Below the pieces are notes generated by a model, which worked only from the letters and a program-made list of their open reading frames with translations, was not told where the DNA came from and made no database searches. Source: a bacterium (GTDB lineage Bacteria; Actinomycetota; Acidimicrobiia; Spongiisociales; JAHEDJ01). From it: 63,760 nucleotides of DNA. The stretch's first letter is position 1, and each line of letters begins with the position of its first letter. Shown piece after piece: positions 26,330-33,299 of the stretch. The position numbers and the translations under genes were made by a program. The stretch lies in NCBI GenBank assembly GCA_024641325.1, contig JAHEDJ010000008.1, positions 1-63,760 of the forward strand, in the 5' to 3' direction.

Positions 26330-27312
26330 CAGCTAATCGTTCTGGATCCCGGCACCGGAATCTGCCGCAGAACCGAGGAAAGCACGTCGGGAATCGCCGT
26401 ACCGCGCATTTGCGCCTCGGGTCGCAGCGCCATCCGGTGGGCCAGTACCGGTTCGACGATTGCCTTGATGTCGTCCGGGTTCACGAAATCGCGCCCCTCG
26501 CTGGCAGCCCTTGTACGCGCGACTCTCTGCAAGAACAGCGCCGAGCGCGGAGAAGCCCCGAGCAGAACCTCGTCGTGCTGGCGTGTCGCTTCGACGATGT
26601 CGATTATGTACCCTTTGACTGCAGGGGATACGTGCACCTGCCTGGCAATGTCGATCATCCTCGTCACGTTCGCCGCGCTGATGACCGGCACAAGAGACTC
26701 GAACACCGACCGGATGCCGTGCGCGTCGAGGATTTCGAGGCCCTTCTCCCGGCTGGGGTACCCGATTGTGAGGCGCATCATGAATCGGTCGAGCTGCGCC
26801 TCTGGCAGGGGATAGGTCCCCTCGTGTTCGAGAGGGTTCTGAGTGGCAACCACCATGAACGGGGGCGGGAGGGGCCGGGTCGTACCGTCGACGGTGACCT
26901 GGCGCTCTTCCATCGCCTCGAGGAGGGCTGCCTGGGTCTTCGGGCTGGCCCGATTGATCTCATCGCCGACCACGATGTTGGCGAAGATTGCACCCGGTTT
27001 GAACTCGAACTCACTCGATCCCCGATTCCAAACGGAGACGCCGGTGATGTCAGAAGGCAGCAGATCCGGAGTGAACTGTATGCGTTGGAAATGGCTCTCG
27101 ATCGATGTTGCGAGTGATTTGGCCAGGAGCGTTTTCCCGACTCCCGGCACGTCTTCGATGAGGGCATGCCCCTCGGCGATCAGGCAAATCACGATTAGAT
27201 CGATGACCGCCCGTTTGCCCTGTATGACTCGCTCGATGTTGTCGCCAATCTCGGCGAACTGATCTGAGAACCAGACGACGTCCTCTCGTTCCACGGCTTC
27301 AATCGTCGTCAC
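26329..27312 (-). CDS. moxR: MoxR-family AAA+ ATPase
   Basis: A 327-residue AAA+ chaperone-like ATPase. Walker A is GVPGVGKTLLAKS (about residue 60), Walker B is GDEINRASPKTQAALLEAMEE, and sensor 1 is in VVATQNPLEHEGTYPLPEAQLDRFM. The C-terminal lid is normal. Such proteins remodel or mature VWA or DUF58 partners. Translation starts at GTG with a strong GAGGAGGA about 8 nt upstream. It is the first gene of the operon, divergent from the small unknown gene at 27409. Confidence 0.93.
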   Translation of the reverse strand: MTTIEAVEREDVVWFSDQFAEIGDNIERVIQGKRAVIDLIVICLIAEGHALIEDVPGVGKTLLAKSLATSIESHFQRIQFTPDLLPSDITGVSVWNRGSSEFEFKPGAIFANIVVGDEINRASPKTQAALLEAMEERQVTVDGTTRPLPPPFMVVATQNPLEHEGTYPLPEAQLDRFMMRLTIGYPSREKGLEILDAHGIRSVFESLVPVISAANVTRMIDIARQVHVSPAVKGYIIDIVEATRQHDEVLLGASPRSALFLQRVARTRAASEGRDFVNPDDIKAIVEPVLAHRMALRPEAQMRGTAIPDVLSSVLRQIPVPGSRTIS

Positions 27313-27346
27313 AGGTTCGATCCTCCTCGATTTGCGCCAACCTAGG

Positions 27347-27399
27347 TTATCAAAGGCTGGAAGCCATGTTGATAAAGGCGGCTCATGATGTCATATACT
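27347..27399 (+). promoter_or_regulatory. Divergent promoter region with TTATCAA/TTGATAA inverted repeat
   Basis: TTATCAA (27347-27353) and TTGATAA (27369-27375) form an inverted repeat between the divergent start sites. For the plus strand, TTGATA (27369-27374) and TATACT (27394-27399) look like -35 and -10 boxes with a 19-bp spacer. The -10 ends 9 nt before ATG 27409. A perfect palindrome AACCTAGGTT (27339-27348) overlaps the left arm and lies near the minus-strand moxR promoter. A shared operator is possible. Confidence 0.45.
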
Positions 27400-27408
27400 G
27401 CGATCGGG

Positions 27409-27657
27409 ATGGGGCAAGTGTCTTCAGCGACGCGAGAGCTGGTACGTCACCCCGGCCTTTGGCCGGAGGCGATTAGATCTATGTTCGCGCTGGCTCCCTT
27501 GCGGTGGTGGGCGCGAGCGCCTTTTCTGCCGTTGCCGGAGCGGCGATACCTGGCCTGGAGGATCGGCACAGCATACGGCGACGCCGGTGCCGATCTCACG
27601 GGCAAAGATCTCGTGGCGTACCTACGATGGCGGCGAAGGCGGCGGGGATTGACATGA
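27409..27657 (+). CDS. Small basic protein of unknown function
   Basis: An 82-residue protein rich in Arg, Trp and Pro. It contains RHPGLWPEAIRSMFALAPLRWW, then LPERRYLAWRIGTAYGD, and ends with a basic YLRWRRRRRG. I recognise no named family, although similar short proteins are common in actinobacteria. Earlier in-frame ATGs at 27385 and 27388 exist, but a good -10 (27394-27399) lies downstream of them, so 27409 is preferred. It overlaps the following gene by 4 bp (ATGA). Confidence 0.65.
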   Translation: MGQVSSATRELVRHPGLWPEAIRSMFALAPLRWWARAPFLPLPERRYLAWRIGTAYGDAGADLTGKDLVAYLRWRRRRRGLT

Positions 27658-28295
27658 CTGTGTTGCATGACGAACTGATAGCGATCGACGGCGTGGCGCA
27701 AGCCCAGGTCGAGATCGTGGATGATGGTTCTCCGTCGGTGCGACTTCAGGTCGAGCCGGGCGCCGATCGGCGTCGGGTTGGAGAGCTCGTTCAGCAGATC
27801 CTTGCAAAACACGGGCTCAAATCGCGTCTGGCGCCCGAGCAGGTGAGCACCGAACCGGTCTCGGCTCCGGAGTCGCCCGTGAATGCATCCGTGCCCAAAG
27901 TTGAGACCGAGCCGGCGTCGCGCCCTCTCGTCGCTCCCGGCAGTGAAGATGTAATGCACCAGCTGCGTCGGCTCAGATCCGTCGCGGTTGAGGAGGATCG
28001 GTCAAGCGTCGTCGTCACGGTCCGCGATGATCGGGGTGGCTCGGCCAGAGCTGTGGGACAACCCGGACGTGCCGCCCTGCGCGACGCAGTCGCGACGGCG
28101 GTGTTCGAGCTGATCGGCGAAGGCGGAGCGCCTCCTTCGATTGTGGCTATCCATCGAGCCTCTGAAGGAGACCGGCAGATGATCACAGTGGTGCTCGACC
28201 GTGGCGCCGGGAATCTGACCGTTGGATCGGCGTTCGTGAGCGTTGGCTGGGAGTACGCTTTCGGCCGTGCAATCTGGGCGGCGCTCACGAACTGA
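27654..28295 (+). CDS. Two-domain protein of unknown function
   Basis: A 213-residue protein with two probable alpha/beta domains joined by a flexible Pro/Glu/Ser linker (about 62-95). The N-terminal part (IDGVAQAQVEIVDDG...VGELVQQILAKHGL) resembles a ferredoxin-like plait. The C-terminal part ends with MITVVLDRGAGNLTVGSAFVSVGWEYAFGRAIWAAL, a strand-helix pattern that may bind a ligand. No membrane segment or catalytic signature is seen. The frame is open upstream to 27504, but ATG 27654 overlaps the previous stop and is a natural start. Cotranscribed with the small basic protein. Confidence 0.65.
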   Translation: MTVLHDELIAIDGVAQAQVEIVDDGSPSVRLQVEPGADRRRVGELVQQILAKHGLKSRLAPEQVSTEPVSAPESPVNASVPKVETEPASRPLVAPGSEDVMHQLRRLRSVAVEEDRSSVVVTVRDDRGGSARAVGQPGRAALRDAVATAVFELIGEGGAPPSIVAIHRASEGDRQMITVVLDRGAGNLTVGSAFVSVGWEYAFGRAIWAALTN

Positions 28296-28313
28296 GCTGT
28301 CGGCTATGGGCCT

Positions 28314-28328
28314 CGGGCTTCGAGCCCG
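28314..28328 (+). terminator. Stem-loop after the unknown two-gene operon
   Basis: CGGGCT-TCG-AGCCCG is a perfect 6-bp stem with a 3-nt loop, 18 bp after the stop at 28295. No T-tract follows. The remaining 160 bp to the convergent lipoprotein gene shows no gene. Confidence 0.35.
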
Positions 28329-28490
28329 GTCATGCCGTATCCGAGTACGGGGAATCTGGGTGGCGGTTGTCTGACTTCAGTTTCCGAGGCGGATGACCGC
28401 TGCGTCCACCGAAGCTTTTGAGCCAGCCGATTCCCGTTAGGAGATCCTCAGCAACCAGCATTTCGCTTCCGCTCAGCAGGATGTCCGGTC

Positions 28491-29237
28491 TCAATCAGAG
28501 GTCGTTGCAGCCGACCGCACACGCTCCACGGCTCGTCTGACGATGTCTCTGAAATCGTCGTCGGTGAGGATCTCATTTGTCCAGCTCTCACTCAATTCGA
28601 CAACGATCAGTCGGCCGCCTCGTCGGATGACTGCCATTCGATGATCGAGTCGGCCACCATCGTCGGTCAACGCGGTGTACTGCATGGCGAACCGCTTGTC
28701 CCCTAGGGAAGGCATCAGGAGACGATCGGCGACCATGTACCAGCCGTCTTGCTCAACGGCTTGGGGAGAAAACGCGTCCGACCACTTGTCGGAGTCATTT
28801 AGGCAATCGGTCAACTTCTGGGTGACGATGTCGAATGCATCATCTACAGTGTCGGCGGCATCGGTGTACACAACCTCGAACACATTGACTTGTCCTGATG
28901 ACAATGCAGTGGCTGCACGGGCCTGCAACTTGTCGAGCGGTGGGCCGGCCACGGCCTTCCATTGGTCTTCACAGATGTGCAAACTGATCCCCGAAGTCAA
29001 ATCTGCATCCCAGAAGTAAGGCGGGACCGGCTTCTGAGTCACCCATTGTTCCGACACCGCTGGAAGGTCGGTAGAGACAAGCAGTTCGGCTGGGGACAGA
29101 TTCGGTACGGAGCTTGTGGATGGTATTGACGCGGTTGCAGACGAAAGGGCGGCCTCGGTCTCGGTAGGCCCATCCCGAGTAGTGCATCCCACCCCGGCCA
29201 GCATCAGCGCGAGGATGGCCGCCGTGATCCGACCCAT
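28491..29237 (-). CDS. Predicted lipoprotein (PknH-sensor-like?)
   Basis: A 248-residue exported protein. The signal peptide is MGRITAAILALMLAGVGC with Cys18 as probable lipidation site, followed by a Ser/Thr-rich linker. The globular part has two further cysteines (HICEDQW and LTDCLND), which might form a disulphide, and a beta-rich C-terminus (RMAVIRRGGRLIVVEL). The pattern recalls extracellular sensor domains such as the PknH C-terminus, but this is a weak match. An upstream in-frame ATG at 29258 is unlikely because GGAGAA, ideally placed for ATG 29237, lies within it. Confidence 0.65.
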   Translation of the reverse strand: MGRITAAILALMLAGVGCTTRDGPTETEAALSSATASIPSTSSVPNLSPAELLVSTDLPAVSEQWVTQKPVPPYFWDADLTSGISLHICEDQWKAVAGPPLDKLQARAATALSSGQVNVFEVVYTDAADTVDDAFDIVTQKLTDCLNDSDKWSDAFSPQAVEQDGWYMVADRLLMPSLGDKRFAMQYTALTDDGGRLDHRMAVIRRGGRLIVVELSESWTNEILTDDDFRDIVRRAVERVRSAATTSD

Positions 29238-29388
29238 CACTTCTCCTAAGCCGCGCAACGCAAGAATTGGATCGCAACTGGGGATGAACTGGTAGAGGAG
29301 AAAGTCCTATCACTCGTGAGATCAGTACCGGGCCTCCGTTACGACGCGGTTTGACCAGCAGTACGGTGGGTTGCAAGCACAAAGCCCG

Positions 29389-29916
29389 TCAGCTCGCGGC
29401 AGGTGTCTCCATGAACTCGATGAGAACTGCGGGCTCGGGGTCTGATCGATCCATGACAATCTCTATCGGGCCGGGAAACTCGATTGGAGGTGTGATCTCG
29501 ACGTCGACTTCGAGCAACGGGCGGTAATCGTCGATGCGGTGAAGAATGTCGCGGATCAGCATCCGGGCCGGATCGGCAGTCGGCTCCGAGAGTTCTTCGT
29601 GGTCGGCTTCCTCTGTTGAGGCGACCGCCAAACCGTGCGACCTGAGTCTCATCAACATCAATTCCTGAACGACCTTGTCGGGGGACAGTGCCGCCAGTCC
29701 CGGGATCACGACCAGATCGGCCTGGCCCCGCGCCGCGATTCCCATCAGCGCACGGAACCCTTCGAGGTTGCGGCGTGTGCCGGCCGTGTCCTGGCAAACT
29801 GCGACAAGGTGATACCCGTTGCGGGCTATCCACCGTCGAACCCGCTCAGACTGAGCGAACATGGTGTCGCCCGACTCAGCGTTGGATGGTTCGCGGATAT
29901 ATCCGACGACGTTCAA
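29389..29916 (-). CDS. Degenerate serine-recombinase-like protein
   Basis: A 175-residue protein whose first 110 residues follow the resolvase N-terminal fold: VVGYIREPSNAESGDTMFAQSERVRRWIARNGYHL, then QDTAGTRRNLEGFRALMGIAARGQADLVVIPGLAALS. A Ser is retained near the catalytic position (REPS), but the arginine-rich catalytic segment (usually LDRLSR) reads LAALSP, so strand exchange is unlikely. There is no DNA-binding HTH or long recombinase domain; instead a C-terminal region rich in Pro, Glu and Asp. It may be a repurposed regulator. The start is TTG with GGAGA five bases upstream. Confidence 0.65.
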   Translation of the reverse strand: MNVVGYIREPSNAESGDTMFAQSERVRRWIARNGYHLVAVCQDTAGTRRNLEGFRALMGIAARGQADLVVIPGLAALSPDKVVQELMLMRLRSHGLAVASTEEADHEELSEPTADPARMLIRDILHRIDDYRPLLEVDVEITPPIEFPGPIEIVMDRSDPEPAVLIEFMETPAAS

Positions 29917-30032
29917 GTGGTCTCCGGTCTTTACTTCCTGGTAGTCAAGCTTTCACCCTCTGTGAGGTCAAGGATTACCGTTTCAGTGGAATCCCCGCTG
30001 GTATGGTTCTGCATTGTTTGCAGGAGGTCCGG

Positions 30033-30533
30033 GTGCCGAGTGCACTCGTTTTGAACACCACGTATGAGCCGATTTCGGTAGTCAGCGCTCGCCGGGCCGT
30101 CGTGCTCGTCCTGAACCAAAAGGCGTCGGTCGTCGCGTCGGGATCAGGATGTCTCCACTCCGAACGTACAACCATCGACGTGCCTTCGGTGGTGCGGTTG
30201 GTCCGGTACGTCAAGGTTCCCCATCACCGGAAGGCTCCGCCGACCCGACGTGCGATTCTCGCCAGGGACAGACACACCTGCCAGTACTGCAGTGCACCTG
30301 CTGAAAGCATCGATCATGTCTTGCCGCGCTCGCGGGGCGGGACGAATGCCTGGGAGAACGTCGTAGCGTGTTGCCGCCGATGCAACGTCCGAAAGGCGGA
30401 TCGATTGCCCCATGAGATCGGCCTGAACTTGTCCAGGTCTCCAAAGCCCCCATGGCGATTCGGCTGGGTATATGCCAGTGCGGGCCCATCGGTGGACCCG
30501 CACTGGTTGCAGTTCTTGGGCGTTTCGGCCTGA
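30033..30533 (+). CDS. HNH endonuclease family protein
   Basis: A 166-residue protein of the HNH family common in actinobacteria and cyanobacteria. The N-terminus ALVLNTTYEPISVVSARRAVVLVLNQKA is diagnostic. The nuclease part has CQYCSAP, then the core SIDHVLPRSRGGTNAWENVVACCRRCNVRKADR, giving the His-Asn-His pattern and four zinc-binding cysteines. The longer upstream frame has no family similarity. AGGAGG (30022-30027) is 5 nt before GTG 30033, so that start is chosen. The family's cellular function is unknown; it is not clearly a homing or restriction enzyme. Confidence 0.88.
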   Translation: MPSALVLNTTYEPISVVSARRAVVLVLNQKASVVASGSGCLHSERTTIDVPSVVRLVRYVKVPHHRKAPPTRRAILARDRHTCQYCSAPAESIDHVLPRSRGGTNAWENVVACCRRCNVRKADRLPHEIGLNLSRSPKPPWRFGWVYASAGPSVDPHWLQFLGVSA

Positions 30534-30569
30534 CCATCAGGTTTCAGCTTGTGGCGGGCCTGCTGATCC

Positions 30570-31796
30570 TCAAATATCGGTTTCGAAGATCGTCTCCGGT
30601 TCGAGCACCGGTGGGGGAGGCTGAGGGGCGGGACCGTTCCTATCCACCAGGAACAGATGGAACGCCGGATTCTGTTCACACTCGAACGGCGGGACCCTAC
30701 CCGACGGGCTCGATGTCAGGTCAACCCAAACGGCAGGTCCGCCGGGCGGGTAGAGCACGAGCGCGGTCGGATTGTCGGTCACATTGGAGAAGCGGCTGTC
30801 TCGAGGCGCCATGAACTCCATGAGGCGGTCGTAGTCTGTTCTGGGAGGTATGACCACGTTCTCGCCGTAGCGCCTGGGCGACATGGAGTCGTCCTCGGCA
30901 GCGGGCGACTCCCCTTTGAAGCGTGCCGTGGTTCCGTCGTCCCAAATGGCGATGGCCAGGACTTCGGGGTATTCGACGCCCGGCCAGATCGAGTCGCGGT
31001 CCGACCCGCTCGACACGCCGATCAGGAGCGACGAATCCACCGAAACGTGGCCGAACCGAGGGTCGCCGCAGACTTCGGTTGCCACCGCTTTTGGCTCAAC
31101 CGAGAGTGAGTCGCCCCACGGGATCGTGTCGCCGAGTCCTTTACGGTCGAATCCTTCGGGCCGATCCCAGCCGGCGGTCGGCATCGGGTTCGACTCGAGA
31201 TCCCATTCAGCCAGGACCGCACCGCCGAAGGACGCCTGGACCACGAGATCACGATTGGACGACGACGGCACTCTGAACCCGACGGTCCAACGGGCCGGAA
31301 TCCCGCGCGGTTGCATGCTGAGCGCGAACCCACCAACCTGATAGCTGTAGTCGCCGAGTTGAACGCGGGTCGTGGAATCCGTCTCCGCGTCTTCAACATC
31401 GACCCACAGAGGCAACACATTGGTGGGAACGGGATGTATCTCACCGGCACCGTCGACGAGTTGGAGCACGGGGTAGCCGTACTCGCCGGTGAAGGCGTAT
31501 TCCGAGGCCAGCCACGGAACGTCGGTATTGTGGCGGAAGGCGGCGGAGAGACGGACCTCGTCGTAGCCGGGATAGAGCGGTGAGTCGACCCAGAAAGCAT
31601 CCTGGATCTCGAGATCGAAGAGGCCATTGGAATAGCGTTCGCCGAGGTCGAACGATGATACCGGGGGAGCGCTGCCGGGTTCGGCCGCCGCCGTATCCTG
31701 GACGGCGGCAAGGTTTGCGACCCCCGGACCCGCCGAGGCGACTCCGGTCATGACGAGCAGCAAGACTGCTGTCATGAGTATCACTTTGCGCAACAT
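30570..31796 (-). CDS. Secreted protein of unknown function
   Basis: A 408-residue exported protein. The signal peptide is MLRKVILMTAVLLLVMTGVASAG, with likely cleavage after VASA. The mature part is beta-rich and acidic, with repeated hydrophobic-polar strands (FRHNTDVPWLASEYAFTGEYG; PARWTVGFRVPSSSNRDLVVQASF), which resembles DUF4352-like or Ig-like extracellular domains. Two cysteines are far apart (EVCGDP, FECEQN). It ends with a Pro-rich tail. The open frame starts at 31835, but AAGGGAGA about 9 nt before ATG 31796 and the signal peptide support the shorter form. Confidence 0.7.
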   Translation of the reverse strand: MLRKVILMTAVLLLVMTGVASAGPGVANLAAVQDTAAAEPGSAPPVSSFDLGERYSNGLFDLEIQDAFWVDSPLYPGYDEVRLSAAFRHNTDVPWLASEYAFTGEYGYPVLQLVDGAGEIHPVPTNVLPLWVDVEDAETDSTTRVQLGDYSYQVGGFALSMQPRGIPARWTVGFRVPSSSNRDLVVQASFGGAVLAEWDLESNPMPTAGWDRPEGFDRKGLGDTIPWGDSLSVEPKAVATEVCGDPRFGHVSVDSSLLIGVSSGSDRDSIWPGVEYPEVLAIAIWDDGTTARFKGESPAAEDDSMSPRRYGENVVIPPRTDYDRLMEFMAPRDSRFSNVTDNPTALVLYPPGGPAVWVDLTSSPSGRVPPFECEQNPAFHLFLVDRNGPAPQPPPPVLEPETIFETDI

Positions 31797-31823
31797 GCCT
31801 CGCGTCTCCCTTGTAGCTGAGCG

Positions 31824-31829
31824 ACTGTA
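31824..31829 (-). promoter_or_regulatory. -10-like TACAGT before the secreted protein gene
   Basis: On the minus strand TACAGT followed by CG is 27 nt before the ATG. It is the same string as in front of fabD and dnaE. AAGGGAGA lies between it and the start, so this mRNA has a short leader. Confidence 0.35.
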
Positions 31830-31889
31830 CTTCACTCAGATTTCGGGAGCATCCTGACCCACATTGAGGGTTTTCTTTTCGAACACATG

Positions 31890-31907
31890 AACTACAAATA
31901 TGTAGTT
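31890..31907. promoter_or_regulatory. Inverted repeat AACTACA-N4-TGTAGTT, possible operator
   Basis: A perfect 7-bp inverted repeat with a 4-bp AT-rich spacer in an AT-rich intergenic region, about 90 bp upstream of the secreted-protein gene on the minus strand and 50 bp beyond the usp stop. Its size and symmetry fit a binding site for a dimeric repressor. No candidate regulator is adjacent. Confidence 0.4.
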
Positions 31908-31960
31908 ACAACGGTGCAATTTCGAGGATAACGTGCCGGAGATTGACGAAAGAACCTTCC

Positions 31961-32479
31961 TCAGGAGCGAACGGTCAAAACCGCGCAAGTAGCGCGTCTG
32001 ATGAGCTTCGTTGACGTGGAACCGAGCAGTCCGTCGAATCGACCCTGGCCGTGTGTACCGATGCAGATGACGTCGTATTTGCCTACCGATGCATAGTTGA
32101 GGATTTCTGCGACCGCATCTTCGCTTTCCACCGCAACAGGATCTGTAACGACTCCTCGATCTGCCAGGGCGGTGATGATGGTCGCCGTCCGAGAGGCCTT
32201 CTGGTCGTCGATGTACCGATCGAGAAAGGCATCGTCGCCCGGCCAGTCCGGGGTCACGTGTGGTCGGGGAGTCGTGTGGCCCGCTGTTTCGAGGGATTGA
32301 TCGATCGGTGCTCGGTCGGAGGACTCCCCGTAGACCGCGCGCAGGTCGGTGAGCAGCCGCCTCGGGATCTCGACGACTGTGAACACTGTGACCTGACCGT
32401 CGTCGCCGGCCAGTCTCGCTGCAGATTCCGCAGCGATGAGCGGGTCCAGCGTGCCGTCGGTGGCAATGAGTACCTTCAT
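31961..32479 (-). CDS. Universal stress protein (UspA family)
   Basis: A 172-residue single-domain USP. It starts KVLIATDGTLDPLIAAESAARLA and ends with the nucleotide-binding loop ICIGTHGQGRFDGLLGSTSTKLIRRATCAVLTV, which matches the G-2x-G-9x-G(S/T) pattern of ATP-binding members. GGGGAGA precedes the ATG. Family members act under starvation or low oxygen. It is divergent from the dcw cluster promoter. A TAGGGT box about 30 nt before the ATG could be its -10. Confidence 0.88.
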   Translation of the reverse strand: MKVLIATDGTLDPLIAAESAARLAGDDGQVTVFTVVEIPRRLLTDLRAVYGESSDRAPIDQSLETAGHTTPRPHVTPDWPGDDAFLDRYIDDQKASRTATIITALADRGVVTDPVAVESEDAVAEILNYASVGKYDVICIGTHGQGRFDGLLGSTSTKLIRRATCAVLTVRS

Positions 32480-32690
32480 GGAATCTCCCCTTGGTCTGTC
32501 TGGCTCACCCTAACGGCCTGTTGTTACATCTGGAGTCTGATCCGAGGATCGCTTTTCAACCGTCGGTGAGCGTTCGAAGAAGCGGCAGCCGATCGCCCCA
32601 CCGAACACTTCCGGCCCCTGTCACCTGGACGGATGTGGGGGGTGTTTGAGCCTTTTGTGGGCTGTGTGGTGAGAAAGTGGTAGGAAAGGG

Positions 32691-32722
32691 TTGACAAGTG
32701 GGGAGAAATGGGGCAATGTGGG
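32691..32722 (+). promoter_or_regulatory. dcw promoter with three MraZ boxes
   Basis: TTGACA (32691-32696) is a perfect -35; CAATGT (32714-32719) is a possible -10 at 17-bp spacing. Three MraZ boxes overlap it: GTGGG (32698), ATGGG (32708) and GTGGG (32718), each separated by 5 nt. GTGGG repeats with 5-nt spacers are the known MraZ site in Escherichia coli, so autorepression of the cluster by MraZ is expected. More G-rich repeats (GTGGG 32657, GTGGT 32666, GTGGT 32677, AAGGG 32686) precede it at 9-12-bp steps. Confidence 0.8.
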
Positions 32723-32761
32723 GCGCACAGGAGGACCAGTGACTAGTAGGGCGAGTGTGGA

Positions 32762-33196
32762 GTGTTCGTCGGAGAGTATCAACACACAATGGACGGAAAG
32801 GGCAGGGTCGTGTTGCCCGCCCGCTTCCGCAAGGCTCTTGAAAAGGACGGCTGTGTCCTCACCAAGGGCCAGGACGAGTGCGTCTTCGTCTGGTCCACGG
32901 ATGACTGGCAGAAGGAAGCGGAGCGTATGAAGCAGCTTCCTCGTACGGACAGCCGTTCGCGCGGATACCTCAGATCGTTCTTCTCCGGCGCCGAACCGCA
33001 AAGCCTCGATGGCCAGGGCCGTATCACCATTCCGCAAAACCTTCGCTCGTTTGCCGCGCTCGAGAAGGATCTCGCCGTTGTCGGAGTCGCCGAACGGATC
33101 GAGATATGGGATGCCGAGCGATGGAGTCAGGTTTCGGCAGAGGCCGACGACGTATACGCCCACATAGAGGAGGCATTCAGCGACCAAGGAATCTGA
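32762..33196 (+). CDS. mraZ: Transcriptional regulator MraZ
   Basis: A 144-residue protein with two SpoVT/AbrB-like swapped-hairpin domains, each with the DxKGR/DxQGR-type core: HTMDGKGRVVLPARFR (residues 8-23) and QSLDGQGRITIPQNLR. MraZ forms a ring-shaped oligomer and represses its own promoter. The start is GTG, fixed by the family N-terminus (FVGEYQHTMD); the best-looking AGGAGG (32729-32734) is 27 nt upstream and is instead placed for an out-of-frame GTG at 32739. First gene of the dcw cluster. Confidence 0.95.
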   Translation: MFVGEYQHTMDGKGRVVLPARFRKALEKDGCVLTKGQDECVFVWSTDDWQKEAERMKQLPRTDSRSRGYLRSFFSGAEPQSLDGQGRITIPQNLRSFAALEKDLAVVGVAERIEIWDAERWSQVSAEADDVYAHIEEAFSDQGI

Positions 33197-33223
33197 CAGG
33201 CCGGCCGGACCGTCTGGTCCATC

Positions 33224-33298
33224 GCCAGCCCCCCGGTTACCAACGGAAGGCCCCTTTCTCCGCCCGCTTCCTTTGGTGCCAGCGCCCGGGGGGCTGGC
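33224..33298 (+). ncRNA. Structured leader of rsmH (mraW-type RNA motif candidate)
   Basis: GCCAGCCCCCCGG (33224-33236) is perfectly complementary to CCGGGGGGCTGGC (33286-33298). Inside, CCAACGGAAG (33240-33249) pairs with CTTCCTTTGG (33267-33276) at 9 of 10 positions. The result is a long, two-part stem between mraZ and rsmH. The 3' arm ends 1 nt before the rsmH ATG and contains the only possible ribosome site (the G-run), so folding would block translation. A conserved mraW RNA motif is known upstream of this gene in actinobacteria; this is probably an example, not confirmed here. Confidence 0.65.
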
Positions 33299-33299
33299 C

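Noticed and set aside
30033-30533. Homing endonuclease or defence nuclease
   Set aside because: The N-terminal block matches the common housekeeping-type HNH family; there is no intron, modification gene or mobile context.
29389-30533. Integrated mobile element made of the recombinase-like and HNH genes
   Set aside because: No terminal repeats, no attachment duplication, no phage genes, and the recombinase lacks catalytic residues and a DNA-binding domain.
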